DNA of 64,000 nucleotides from Betaproteobacteria bacterium Ga0077526. GTDB taxonomy: Bacteria > Pseudomonadota > Gammaproteobacteria > Burkholderiales > Ga0077523. Below the pieces are notes generated by a model, which saw only the letters and a list, made by a program, of their open reading frames with translations, did not search any database and was not told where the DNA came from. The DNA lies in contig LNDV01000027.1 of NCBI GenBank assembly GCA_001464765.1, positions 113,271-177,270 of the forward strand. Reading direction: 5' to 3'. Position numbers and translations under genes: made by a program. Shown one piece after another: positions 9,267-18,000 of the stretch (position 1 is its first letter; the number at the start of each line of letters is the position of its first letter).

Positions 9267-10346
9267 GTGAAGATCCACCGCATCGCCACCATCCCCGGAG
9301 ACGGGATCGGCAAGGAAGTCGTGCCCGCAGGCCGTCGTGTCCTCGAGGCGCTCGCCGCCACCGATCCGGCATTGCGCTTCGAATTCGAGGATTTCGACTG
9401 GGGCGGTGACTACTACCGCCGCCACGGCCGGATGATGCCGGAGGACGGTCTGGATCGGCTGCGCGGCAAGGACGCAATCCTGTTCGGTTCCGCCGGAGAC
9501 CCGGACATTCCTGACCACGTGACGTTGTGGGGGCTGCGGCTGCGGATCTGCCAGGGGTTCGACCAGTACGCCAACGTTCGCCCCACGCGCATCCTCCCGG
9601 GCATCGACTCGCCCCTCAAGCGCTGCGCGCCCGGCGATCTCGACTGGGTGATCGTGCGCGAGAACTCCGAGGGCGAGTACTCCGGCGCCGGCGGCCGCGT
9701 GCACCAGGGCTTCCCGAACGAGGCCGCGACGGACGTCACCATCATGACCCGCTCGGGCGTGGAGCGGATCATCCGCTACGCCTTCGAACTGGCGCGCACG
9801 CGTCCGCGCAAGCAGCTCACGGTGGTGTCCAAGTCGAACGCACAGCGCCACGCGATGGTGATGTGGGACGAGATCGCGGTGTCGGTCTCCCGGGACTTCC
9901 CCGACGTGAAGTGGGACAAGGAACTGGTGGACGCCGCGACGGCTCGGATGGTGAACCGCCCTGCGACCCTCGACACGATCGTCGCCACCAACCTCCACGC
10001 CGACATCCTGAGCGACCTCGCTGCCGCCCTGGCGGGCAGCCTCGGCATCGCGCCCACGGGTAACATAGACCCGCAGCGGCGCTTTCCCTCCATGTTCGAG
10101 CCGATTCACGGCTCGGCTTTCGATATCATGGGAAAGGGTCTGGCCAATCCCGTCGGGACTTTCTGGTCCGCGGTCATGCTGCTCGAGCACGTCGGCGAGC
10201 CGGCAGCCGCGAGCCGCCTGATGGCGGCCATCGAGAAGGTGACGGCAGACCCGTCGCTGCACACGCGCGATCTCGGCGGTTCGGCAACGACCGAGCAGGT
10301 GACAAGCGCGGTGTGCAACGCACTGGGGGCAGGCTCCCACCGCTGA
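9267..10346 (+). CDS. dmlA: Tartrate/D-malate dehydrogenase (isopropylmalate-dehydrogenase family)
   Basis: A 359-residue member of the beta-decarboxylating hydroxyacid dehydrogenase family, close to the usual 360 of tartrate dehydrogenase/D-malate dehydrogenase. The N-terminus IATIPGDGIGKEV, the substrate-loop RENSEGEYSGAGG, the metal and catalytic region NLHADILSDLAA and the adenine-binding MFEPIHGSAFDI are all clear. The reaction is NAD-dependent oxidation and decarboxylation of D-malate, or handling of tartrate, to pyruvate or related oxoacids. The GTG start at 9267 has CAGGAG 10 bases upstream. The divergent LysR gene probably controls it. Confidence 0.87.
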   Translation: MKIHRIATIPGDGIGKEVVPAGRRVLEALAATDPALRFEFEDFDWGGDYYRRHGRMMPEDGLDRLRGKDAILFGSAGDPDIPDHVTLWGLRLRICQGFDQYANVRPTRILPGIDSPLKRCAPGDLDWVIVRENSEGEYSGAGGRVHQGFPNEAATDVTIMTRSGVERIIRYAFELARTRPRKQLTVVSKSNAQRHAMVMWDEIAVSVSRDFPDVKWDKELVDAATARMVNRPATLDTIVATNLHADILSDLAAALAGSLGIAPTGNIDPQRRFPSMFEPIHGSAFDIMGKGLANPVGTFWSAVMLLEHVGEPAAASRLMAAIEKVTADPSLHTRDLGGSATTEQVTSAVCNALGAGSHR

Positions 10347-10379
10347 CCCCGATTTCACAATCACTGGAGGAAACTAGGC

Positions 10380-11195
10380 ATGACCAATACAACGCGTCGC
10401 CGGCTACTCGTCGGCGGCACATCCCTGCTCGCGGTTGCGGCCACGAGCCCGATCTCGCGCGCACGGGCAGACCACCACTCAGGAGGACCGATGAAGGAAG
10501 TGAAGGCGCTGATCTACGACGTGTTCGGGACGATGGTCGACTGGCGCACGGGCGTGGCGCGCGAGTCGAAGAGCATCCTCGGACCGCTCGGCTACTCGCT
10601 CGACTGGATCGCCTTCGCCGATGCCTGGCGCGGCGAGTACCAGCCGGCCATGGAAGAAGTCCGTTCCGGCCGCATCCCGTTCTCGAAGCTCGACTTCATC
10701 CATCGCGTCATGCTCGAGCGCATCCGTCCGCGCTTCGGCCTGGAGAAGGTCGAGGAGCCCGTCCTGCAGGAACTCAATCTGGCCTGGCACCGTCTCGACG
10801 CCTGGCCCGATGTGCCGTACGCCCAGATGCGCCTGCGCAAGCGCTTCATGCTCGCGCCGTGCTCCAACGGCAACATCGCACTGATGGCCGATCTCGCCCG
10901 CCGCAACGACTTCCGTTGGGATGCCATCCTGGGTGCGGAAATCGCCCGCGACTACAAGCCGAAGCCCATCGTGTATCTGGCCGCGGCGGAAGCCTTCAAT
11001 CTCAAGCCCGAGCAGACCATGATGGTCGCGGCGCACAGCAACGATCTGCAGGCGGCGCGCGCGGTCGGTCTCAAGACTGCCTTCGTTGCCCAGCCGAACG
11101 AGTTCGGGCTCAACACGGGTGAGACCAAGCCCAACGGCGAAGTGGACCTCGCCGTGCCGTCGTTCACGGCCCTCGCCGAGGCGCTCGGCTGCTGA
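10380..11195 (+). CDS. Haloacid dehalogenase type II-like hydrolase with N-terminal export signal
   Basis: A 271-residue HAD-superfamily protein. The nucleophile motif is YDVFGTMVDW with Asp47, motif II-like serine is in LAPCSNGN, the lysine in ARDYKPKP and the acidic loop in MMVAAHSNDLQAARAVG, matching the (S)-2-haloacid dehalogenase group in order and size. Unusually, residues 1-31 form a signal (TRRRLLVGG, hydrophobic core, ARA) like a twin-arginine leader. An internal ATG at 10491 (codon 38) is preceded by a perfect AGGAGG at 10481-10486 and would give a normal 234-residue cytoplasmic enzyme. Asp in the usual motif-III position appears replaced (HSND), so catalytic activity needs checking. 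It follows dmlA by 33 bp and may be co-transcribed. Confidence 0.82.
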   Translation: MTNTTRRRLLVGGTSLLAVAATSPISRARADHHSGGPMKEVKALIYDVFGTMVDWRTGVARESKSILGPLGYSLDWIAFADAWRGEYQPAMEEVRSGRIPFSKLDFIHRVMLERIRPRFGLEKVEEPVLQELNLAWHRLDAWPDVPYAQMRLRKRFMLAPCSNGNIALMADLARRNDFRWDAILGAEIARDYKPKPIVYLAAAEAFNLKPEQTMMVAAHSNDLQAARAVGLKTAFVAQPNEFGLNTGETKPNGEVDLAVPSFTALAEALGC

Positions 11196-11217
11196 GCTGT
11201 CGGATTGCGACGGGCAC

Positions 11218-11310
11218 GTAGCCCGGACGAGGGGCGTCCGCCCCGACTCCGGGGATCGGTTTGGCAATCGCTGCCCCGGAGTCGCCCCATGCGGGGCTCG
11301 TCCGGGCTAC
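11218..11310. repeat. Dispersed inverted-repeat element, copy 1
   Basis: This 93-bp element begins GTAGCCCGGACGAG (11218-11231) and ends with the exact reverse complement CTCGTCCGGGCTAC (11297-11310). Inside is a second dyad built on CCCCGACTCCGGGG / CCCCGGAGTCG. It lies 22 bp after the dehalogenase stop. Other copies are at 11355, 34579, 38731 and 63903. It resembles the REP/BIME-type intergenic palindromes of Proteobacteria; no coding potential is seen. Confidence 0.8.
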
Positions 11311-11354
11311 GAGGTTGTGCGGCGTCGGGTCGATCGGTTGTTCGCGACGGGTGC

Positions 11355-11456
11355 GTAGCCCGGACGAGGGGCGACCGCCCCGACTCCGGGACGCGCCGGA
11401 AACACCTCGAGGAGTTCTCGTCTCCGACCACCGCCCCCGGGCGGAGCCCGGGCTAC
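11355..11456. repeat. Dispersed inverted-repeat element, copy 2
   Basis: The second copy starts GTAGCCCGGACGAG (11355-11368), has the internal GCCCCGACTCCGGGACG block, and ends GGGCGGAGCCCGGGCTAC at 11456. The two ends are less perfectly complementary than in copy 1. Only 44 bp separate the two copies. With copy 1 it fills most of the 393-bp gap (11196-11588) between the dehalogenase and helicase genes; the remaining ~130 bp before the helicase is C/T-rich and shows no recognisable gene. Confidence 0.75.
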
Positions 11457-11588
11457 AGGAGCGGCGACGCGCAGCGCCGCCCTTCCCCCTTCCCGCAATC
11501 ACCCTTCCCGCATCCCCCGACACGCCCCCCCTGGCTCACCTGGTGAGCCACCCCCCTCCCCACAATCGGGGTGTCAGGGGAGGTGGCC

Positions 11589-14051
11589 ATGGAACATTCG
11601 GGTGGTGGTGGGGCGGATCTGTTCTCCGATCTCGGCGATGCCGAGGGGTTCTCGTTGCGGCCGAGCGATGCCGATGCGCTGGCGGACGCGTTTCTGCGTC
11701 GCTATGCGGACCGTATCGTTGCCGAGCGCATCACGCCGGCCCGTCCGGCACGCCACGCAGAATTTCCCGCCGGTCTGGACCCCTGTCTCGCCGGCGCACT
11801 GCGCGAACGCGGCATCTCCCGGCTCTACAGCCATCAGGCGGAATGCTGGGACCATGTCGCTGCAGGCCGGCACGTGGTGGTGGTCACGCCCACGGCGTCG
11901 GGCAAGACGCTCTGCTACAACCTGCCGGTGATCCAATCCGTGCTCGCGGGGCAGGGCAAGGCGCTCTATCTGTTTCCGACCAAGGCGCTCGCGCAGGATC
12001 AAGTCGCGGAGATCCTCGAACTCAACGCGGCGGGCCAGCTCGGCATCCGCGCCATGACCTTCGATGGCGACACCCCGGGCGACGCGCGGCGTGCGGTGCG
12101 CACGCATGGCGACATCGTCGTTTCGAACCCCGACATGCTGCATCAGGGCATCCTGCCTCACCACACCAAGTGGGCGCAGTTCTTCGAGTCCCTGCGCTAT
12201 GTCGTCGTGGACGAACTCCACACCTACCGGGGCGTGTTCGGTTCCCACGTGGCCAACGTGATGCGCCGGCTGAAGCGCATCGCGGCGTTCCACGGCTCGC
12301 ATCCGCAGTTCATCCTGTGTTCCGCCACTATCGCCAATCCGCGTGAACTCGCGGAACGCATCCTCGGCGAGACCGTCGCGGAGGTCTCCGAGTCCGGGGC
12401 GCCACAGGGTCGACGCCGACTGCTCGTGTGGAATCCGCCGGTGGTCAACGCCGACCTCGGTCTGCGCGCCTCGGCCCGTTCGCAATCCACGCGCATTGCC
12501 CGGGCGTCGGTCAAGCGCGGCCTCGAGACCATCGTGTTCGCCAATTCGCGGCTCGAAGTCGAGGTGATCACCAAGTACCTCAAGGACACCTTCGACAACG
12601 ACCCGCGCAAGCCGGCCCGGGTGGCGTCCTATCGCGGTGGTTACCTTCCGACCGAACGTCGCGACAAGGAACGCAAGCTACGTGCGGGTCGCATCGATTG
12701 CGTGGTGTCCACATCGGCACTCGAACTCGGTGTGGACATCGGCACGCTGGACGTCTGCGTGCTCAACGGCTATCCCGGGACCATCGCGGCCACGCAGCAG
12801 CGCATCGGCCGGGCCGGGCGCCGCCAGCGCACGGCGCTCGGCGTGCTCGTGTGCACGTCGGACCTTCTCGATCAGTACCTCGCGCGGCATCCGGAAGCCC
12901 TGCTCGATGCCAGCCCCGAGCACGCGCGGATCGACCCCGATCAGCTGCTGATCCTCATGGACCACATCCGATGCGCCGCCTTCGAACTGCCTTTCGAGGA
13001 GGGCGAGACCTTCGGGAGCGTACCCATCGGCGAGGCGCTGGAGTATCTCGGCGGCCAGGGTGTCCTGCATCGGGAAGGGCCGCGCTGGCACTGGATCGCC
13101 GACAGCTATCCGGCCAATGCCGTGGGGCTGCGTTCCATCGCGGAGGGCAACTTCCTCGTCGTGGACATCACCGACGGCGCGAAGAACATCATTGCCGAGG
13201 TCGACTACTCCGCCGCGGCAGTCACCCTGTACGAAGGCGCCATCCACCTGATCCAGGCCTCGCCGTGGCAGGTCGAGAAACTCGACTGGGTGGGGCGCAA
13301 AGCCTACGTTCGCAAGGTCACCGCCGACTACTACACCGACGCCATCGACTACACGAAGCTCAAGGTGCTGGACGAGTTCGAGACCAGCGGGAGCGGGCAG
13401 GGCCACTGCGGCCAGGGCGAGGTGCACGTGGTCCGTCGTGTCGCCGGCTACAAGAAGATCCGCTACTACACGCACGAGAACGTGGGCTACGGCAACGTGA
13501 ATCTGCCTGATCTCGAAATGCACACCACTGCCGTCTGGTGGACCCTCACCCCCGAAGCCATCGCGACCGCCTTCACCAGCCGGTTCGAGGCGCTGGATGG
13601 TTTCCTCGGTGCGGCCTATGCGCTGCATCACATGGCCGCGCTGCTGAGTCTCGCCGAACTGCGGGACATCGGTCGCTCCGTCGGTGATGGTGAGGCCCAG
13701 TGGTCGGCCACGCTCGACGCCAATGGCCGCGTGAGTGCTCGAACCCTCGACGGTCGCCCGTTCGAAGTGGATGGCGCGCATCAGCCTTTTCGACCTGCCG
13801 TGCATCTGTACGACAACTACCCCGGCGGCATCGGCATCAGCGCGCCGCTGTACGAACTGCGAGATCAGGTGCACGCGCGGGCGCACGAACTCGTGAGTCA
13901 CTGTCCCTGTCCGTCCGGCTGTCCCGCATGCATCGGGCCGGTCCTGCCTCCCGAGCCCGGCGTGCAGCGCACTGCCAAGGCCGCTGCGCTCGCCGTGCTC
14001 GCGCTGCTCGGGGCCGATGCGCAGTCGCAGTCGGCGCCCCGGGTCCACTGA
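11589..14051 (+). CDS. mrfA: DEAD/DEAH-box helicase with DUF1998 domain (MrfA/Hrq1-type)
   Basis: The ATG at 11589 is preferred over GTG 11571 because AGGGGAGG lies just upstream. The 820-residue product has the Q-motif glutamine at 83, Walker A PTASGKT (101-107), a DELH Walker B in VVVDELHTY, the helicase C-terminal motifs (VSTSALELGVDIG, QRIGRAGRR) and a C-terminal DUF1998 region ending in a four-cysteine cluster, CPCPSGCPACIGP. This is the architecture of Bacillus subtilis MrfA (YprA) and the eukaryotic Hrq1 helicase, a 3'-to-5' DNA translocase; MrfA works in repair of mitomycin C damage. The next gene, one base downstream, encodes its exonuclease partner, which strongly supports the assignment. 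Confidence 0.88.
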   Translation: MEHSGGGGADLFSDLGDAEGFSLRPSDADALADAFLRRYADRIVAERITPARPARHAEFPAGLDPCLAGALRERGISRLYSHQAECWDHVAAGRHVVVVTPTASGKTLCYNLPVIQSVLAGQGKALYLFPTKALAQDQVAEILELNAAGQLGIRAMTFDGDTPGDARRAVRTHGDIVVSNPDMLHQGILPHHTKWAQFFESLRYVVVDELHTYRGVFGSHVANVMRRLKRIAAFHGSHPQFILCSATIANPRELAERILGETVAEVSESGAPQGRRRLLVWNPPVVNADLGLRASARSQSTRIARASVKRGLETIVFANSRLEVEVITKYLKDTFDNDPRKPARVASYRGGYLPTERRDKERKLRAGRIDCVVSTSALELGVDIGTLDVCVLNGYPGTIAATQQRIGRAGRRQRTALGVLVCTSDLLDQYLARHPEALLDASPEHARIDPDQLLILMDHIRCAAFELPFEEGETFGSVPIGEALEYLGGQGVLHREGPRWHWIADSYPANAVGLRSIAEGNFLVVDITDGAKNIIAEVDYSAAAVTLYEGAIHLIQASPWQVEKLDWVGRKAYVRKVTADYYTDAIDYTKLKVLDEFETSGSGQGHCGQGEVHVVRRVAGYKKIRYYTHENVGYGNVNLPDLEMHTTAVWWTLTPEAIATAFTSRFEALDGFLGAAYALHHMAALLSLAELRDIGRSVGDGEAQWSATLDANGRVSARTLDGRPFEVDGAHQPFRPAVHLYDNYPGGIGISAPLYELRDQVHARAHELVSHCPCPSGCPACIGPVLPPEPGVQRTAKAAALAVLALLGADAQSQSAPRVH

Positions 14052-14052
14052 C

Positions 14053-14982
14053 ATGGCTTCGCTCGGTGAGCGACTGGCGCGGCTCGCCCGTCAGGCTGGT
14101 GTCCGCACCGCACCGCCGGTGGGTCTGGAGGATGCCGAGGTCGGCGTCGCGATGCCCGAGAGTGCCTCGGATGTGCCTGCGTCACCGACTCTGGCCGAGC
14201 GCCTCGATCGGATGACCCGCGCCCGCGAGAGTTCCCGCCGCAAGGGCCTGGCCGAGATGGTCGAGGCCACCGGCGCCGTGCTCGTCGCCGACGGGCTCTA
14301 CGTCGTCGAGAGCCGCGAACCGCTGCCTTTCCGGCATGGGCGCGTCACCATCGGTCCCGGGCTCGCCTCACGCGTGAGCGTGCCGTTGCGCCGCGGCGTC
14401 TCGCCGCTGCTATCCCTGGACAGCCTGTTGTTCCTGGATACCGAAACCTCCGGGCTGGCCGGCGGCACGGGTACCTTCGTGTTCCTGCTGGGACTCGCGC
14501 GGTACGAGGGCGCGGCACTCGTGGTGCGTCAGTACTTCGCCACGCAGTTCGCGGCGGAGCAGGGGCTTCTGGATGCACTGCAGTCGGCCGTGAGCGCGTG
14601 CGACTGCATGGTGAGTTTCAACGGCAAGTCGTTCGACGTGCCCCTGCTCAAGACCCGCTACGGCCTGCGGGGGCTCGCCGAGCCCTTCGGTGACAAGCCC
14701 CACTGCGATCTCCTGCACGCCGCGCGCCGGCTGCTGGTGGATGGCTGGCCCGATTGCCGGCTGCGGACCACCGAGTCACGGGCTCTGGGCTTCGATCGCG
14801 TGGACGATCTCCCCGGCTCGGAAGTGCCGGCGGCCTGGCAGCGCTGGCTCACCCACGGCGATGCCCGGGCCGTCCCGAGAATCCTTCTGCACAACCGCGA
14901 GGACCTGGTTTCGCTCGCGGCCATCGTGGGGTTGCTCAACTCGTGCGAGGCCCGTGCACCGCTGTTCGGCGGCATGGCCTGA
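14053..14982 (+). CDS. mrfB: DEDD-type RNase H-like exonuclease (MrfB/YprB family)
   Basis: A 309-residue protein with an N-terminal extension and a ribonuclease H-like 3'-5' exonuclease fold. The acidic pair is in LFLDTETSGL (Asp129, Glu131). The other conserved segments are VSFNGKSFDVPLL, HCDLLHAAR and the late HNREDL, giving the DEDD set. In B. subtilis MrfB is a metal-dependent exonuclease acting with MrfA on mitomycin adducts without the UvrABC pathway. Start and preceding stop are separated by one base, so the pair is translationally coupled. RecA/LexA control is not visible from the sequence. Confidence 0.86.
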   Translation: MASLGERLARLARQAGVRTAPPVGLEDAEVGVAMPESASDVPASPTLAERLDRMTRARESSRRKGLAEMVEATGAVLVADGLYVVESREPLPFRHGRVTIGPGLASRVSVPLRRGVSPLLSLDSLLFLDTETSGLAGGTGTFVFLLGLARYEGAALVVRQYFATQFAAEQGLLDALQSAVSACDCMVSFNGKSFDVPLLKTRYGLRGLAEPFGDKPHCDLLHAARRLLVDGWPDCRLRTTESRALGFDRVDDLPGSEVPAAWQRWLTHGDARAVPRILLHNREDLVSLAAIVGLLNSCEARAPLFGGMA

Positions 14983-15057
14983 ATTGTCACGGGCGGGGGC
15001 TGCGCGAGCCGCTACAATCGCCAGCGATGCAATGAGCATCCCAGCCTCGTCCGCCCC

Positions 15058-18000
15058 TTGAGTTCCCGCACCTCCGTACCCGTCGCACCGCCCGTCCTGC
15101 AGCCGCACTGGGAGCCCGTCGCCCAGATGCTGGCGCTGCTTTGGAGCTATCGGCCGCGCACCGATGTCTATGCGGCACTCGGTGCATTGCGTGTGAAGCA
15201 GCCCGGCGGCCGCGCGTACACGCAGGAGGACGTCAAGCTGACCCTGCGCGAGATGCGCGAAGCGAACGTGTTGGAGCGCGATCCGCAGCGCGACGGCTTC
15301 TATCGGCTCGCACGGCACGTGGCGAGCGCTGCCTACACGAAACTGCTCGACACCTACCCGGCCGGCGCGCTGCTCGGCGTGCTCAATCATCTCGACTCCG
15401 TGCCGCTGGACAGCAACCGCGCGTGGTGGCCGCTGTACGACAGTCACAAGACCGCCGCCTTTCTTCGGCTCGCGGTGTTCACCGGCTGGGAGCGGGAGCG
15501 CACCGCGAAGCTCCGCGAACTCATCGGCGGCCGGTTCGACTGGCACCAGATCGTCCACGGCGCCGTCGTGCGCGCCTTCGATCCGGTGCTGTTCGAGCGT
15601 GTGCGCCCCGACGTGCAATGGGAACTCGTCACCCCGGCCTTCGAGTTCGCGAGCTTCCACTGGAGTGCCGAGGCTGCGCCGCTCTGCGCCTGGACGCTCG
15701 ATCGACTCGACGCCCATGTGTCTTCCATGCCGGGATCGTTGCGGTTGTGCGTGGCTGAGCATCTCCTGCTGCGCGGGAAGGGCGATCGGATGCCCGTGGC
15801 GCTCGACGGCTTGCCGGGCGGCTATGCCGCGGCGCTGCGGGCCTGCCGGCTTGCCCTGCTCGGGCAGTGGAGCGAGGCCGTCACCGGGTTCCAGGCGGCG
15901 CTCAAGTCGCTTCAGGTGGAGGCCGGACAGCGCAAGCGCCTCATGGCGGCGTCGATCGCCTGGATCTACCCGATGAGCCTGCTCGCGCTCAACGATTCGA
16001 AGGCACTCGAAACGGCGCGTCGGTTCTGCATCGCCGAGTCCGGCAGTCGCGACCCTTCGCTGTTCGACATCTGGGGCCCGTGGGTCCACGTGATCCGTGC
16101 GCGTCTGGGAGAGACCCCACTGGATCCCCGCCTCGCCGGTGATCGGCGTGCCCCTGACGATCTGCGCCGAGTGTTTCCCGATCTCTGGCGTCTCCTCGCC
16201 GTCGCGTGGGTCGGCATCGAGCGCTTCCGCGTGCTCGGCATCGACGCCGACGTGCTGCGATTCGCAGGCACCGAGACGAAGCGGCTCACCGCCGCGACGG
16301 GCGCATGCGGATTCGCGTGGCTTGGCTCGCTTGCGGAAGATGCCCTCGCCACTTTGCAGAGCCGCGAAGTCACCCGCCCGTTCTTCTCCCGGCCGGCCGG
16401 GGAACTCTGGCGCGACGTGCTCGCGCAGTTGCAGGCGCTGGACGCCCCCGTCGAGGCCGCGGCGAAGTCTGCCGACCAGTCGCGACTTGTCTGGGTGCTG
16501 ACGCTCGGAGACGCCGGCGATATCGAGGACATCGATCTCATCGAGCAGAAGCGCGGCACGCGCGGGTGGAACAAGGGCAAGAGCATCGGCTTTGCGCGCC
16601 TTCTCGGCACGACGCCGCTGTCCCGTCACGATCAGAAGCTTGCGAGCGCCGTTTATCGTGATCCCTACGACCGCCGTCGCGGTCTGCTCGATCGCGCGGC
16701 CGCCGTGGTGGCGCTCGTCGGTCATCCGGCAGTGGTGTTCAGCGATGCGCCCGACCAGTTCGTCGATCTGACGGAAGGCACGCCGGAACTCGAGGTCGTC
16801 CGAGAAGGAGACCGCTACGTGCTGCGCGTGTCGCCGAAGCCGCACGAGGACATCGCCCTCGCGTCGAGGTACGTCGGCAACTACCGTGACGGCGACGAGG
16901 AGGGCCTGCGCCATCTCACGGTCGTGCGCGATTCCCCGCAGCGTGCGCGCGTCATCCGTCTTTCCGCCACGCAGCAGCGCGCCGCGCAACTGCTCGCCGG
17001 ACGGTTTTCCGTGCCCGAGGCCGGTCGCGCGGAACTGGAGCAGACGCTGCGGGCACTGGCCGGTCAGTTCCAGGTTCACGCCGATTCCGCCGAAGCGGCG
17101 AAAGAGGTCGACGCCGAGGTCCGTCTGCGCGCAGAACTCGCGCCGGTGGGCGATGGTCTGTCGCTGAGGCTGGCCGTAGCGCCGCTCGGCGATGCTGGTC
17201 CGCGGCTCGTGCCCGGTGTCGGACGAGAGCGCGTCATGGCCGCCATCGGCGGCGAGTCCGTCGGCACGCGGCGTGATCTCGCCCGCGAGAAAGCGGGATT
17301 GCAGGCGGTCCTTGATGCGCTGCCTTTCCTGGAGGACGACGCCGGTGCCGTCGCGGCCTGTGAATGGACCGTGAACGAACCGGAGCAGGCGCTCGCGATG
17401 GTGGAGGTGCTGCCCGGTCTCGATGTCGTTGCCGGGGTCGACTGGCCGAAGGGCCGCAGTGTGCGCGTGGCGACGGCGGACACCCCGCAACTGCAGATCA
17501 CCGTGCGCAAGGATCGCGAATGGTTCCGGCTCGCGGGCCGCGTGGCGGTCGACGAGTCCCTGGTGATGGACTTCGAGGCGCTGCTGGCCGCGTCGCGCGG
17601 AACCAGCCGCTTCGTGCCAATGGGCGACGGCGTCTATCTTGCGCTCACGCAAACGCTCAAGCGGCGGCTCGCCGAAATGGCCACGGTGGTCGAGACCGAC
17701 CGTCATGGCTCGCGCGTCGCGCCCGTTAGCGCCGCCTGGCTGCAGGAGGTTCTGGACGGCGCCACGCTCGATGCGGATACAGGATTCCGCGAAGCCCTCG
17801 AACGCCTGCAACGGGCGCAGGCCGAAACGCACACCGTGCCCACCACCCTGCAGGCCGAGTTGCGCAGCTATCAGGAGGATGGCTTCGTCTGGGCCTCCCG
17901 CCTCGCGGCGGCGGGATTCGGCGGCTGCCTCGCGGACGACATGGGTCTCGGCAAGACATTGCAGGCGCTCGCCGTGCTGCTTGCGCGCGGCGCGGGCGGC

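Noticed and set aside
15013..15018. TACAAT as a sigma-70 promoter for the SNF2 gene
   Set aside because: The only -35-like hexamer (TTGTCA at 14984) is 23 bp away, too far for normal spacing, so a separate promoter is not supported.
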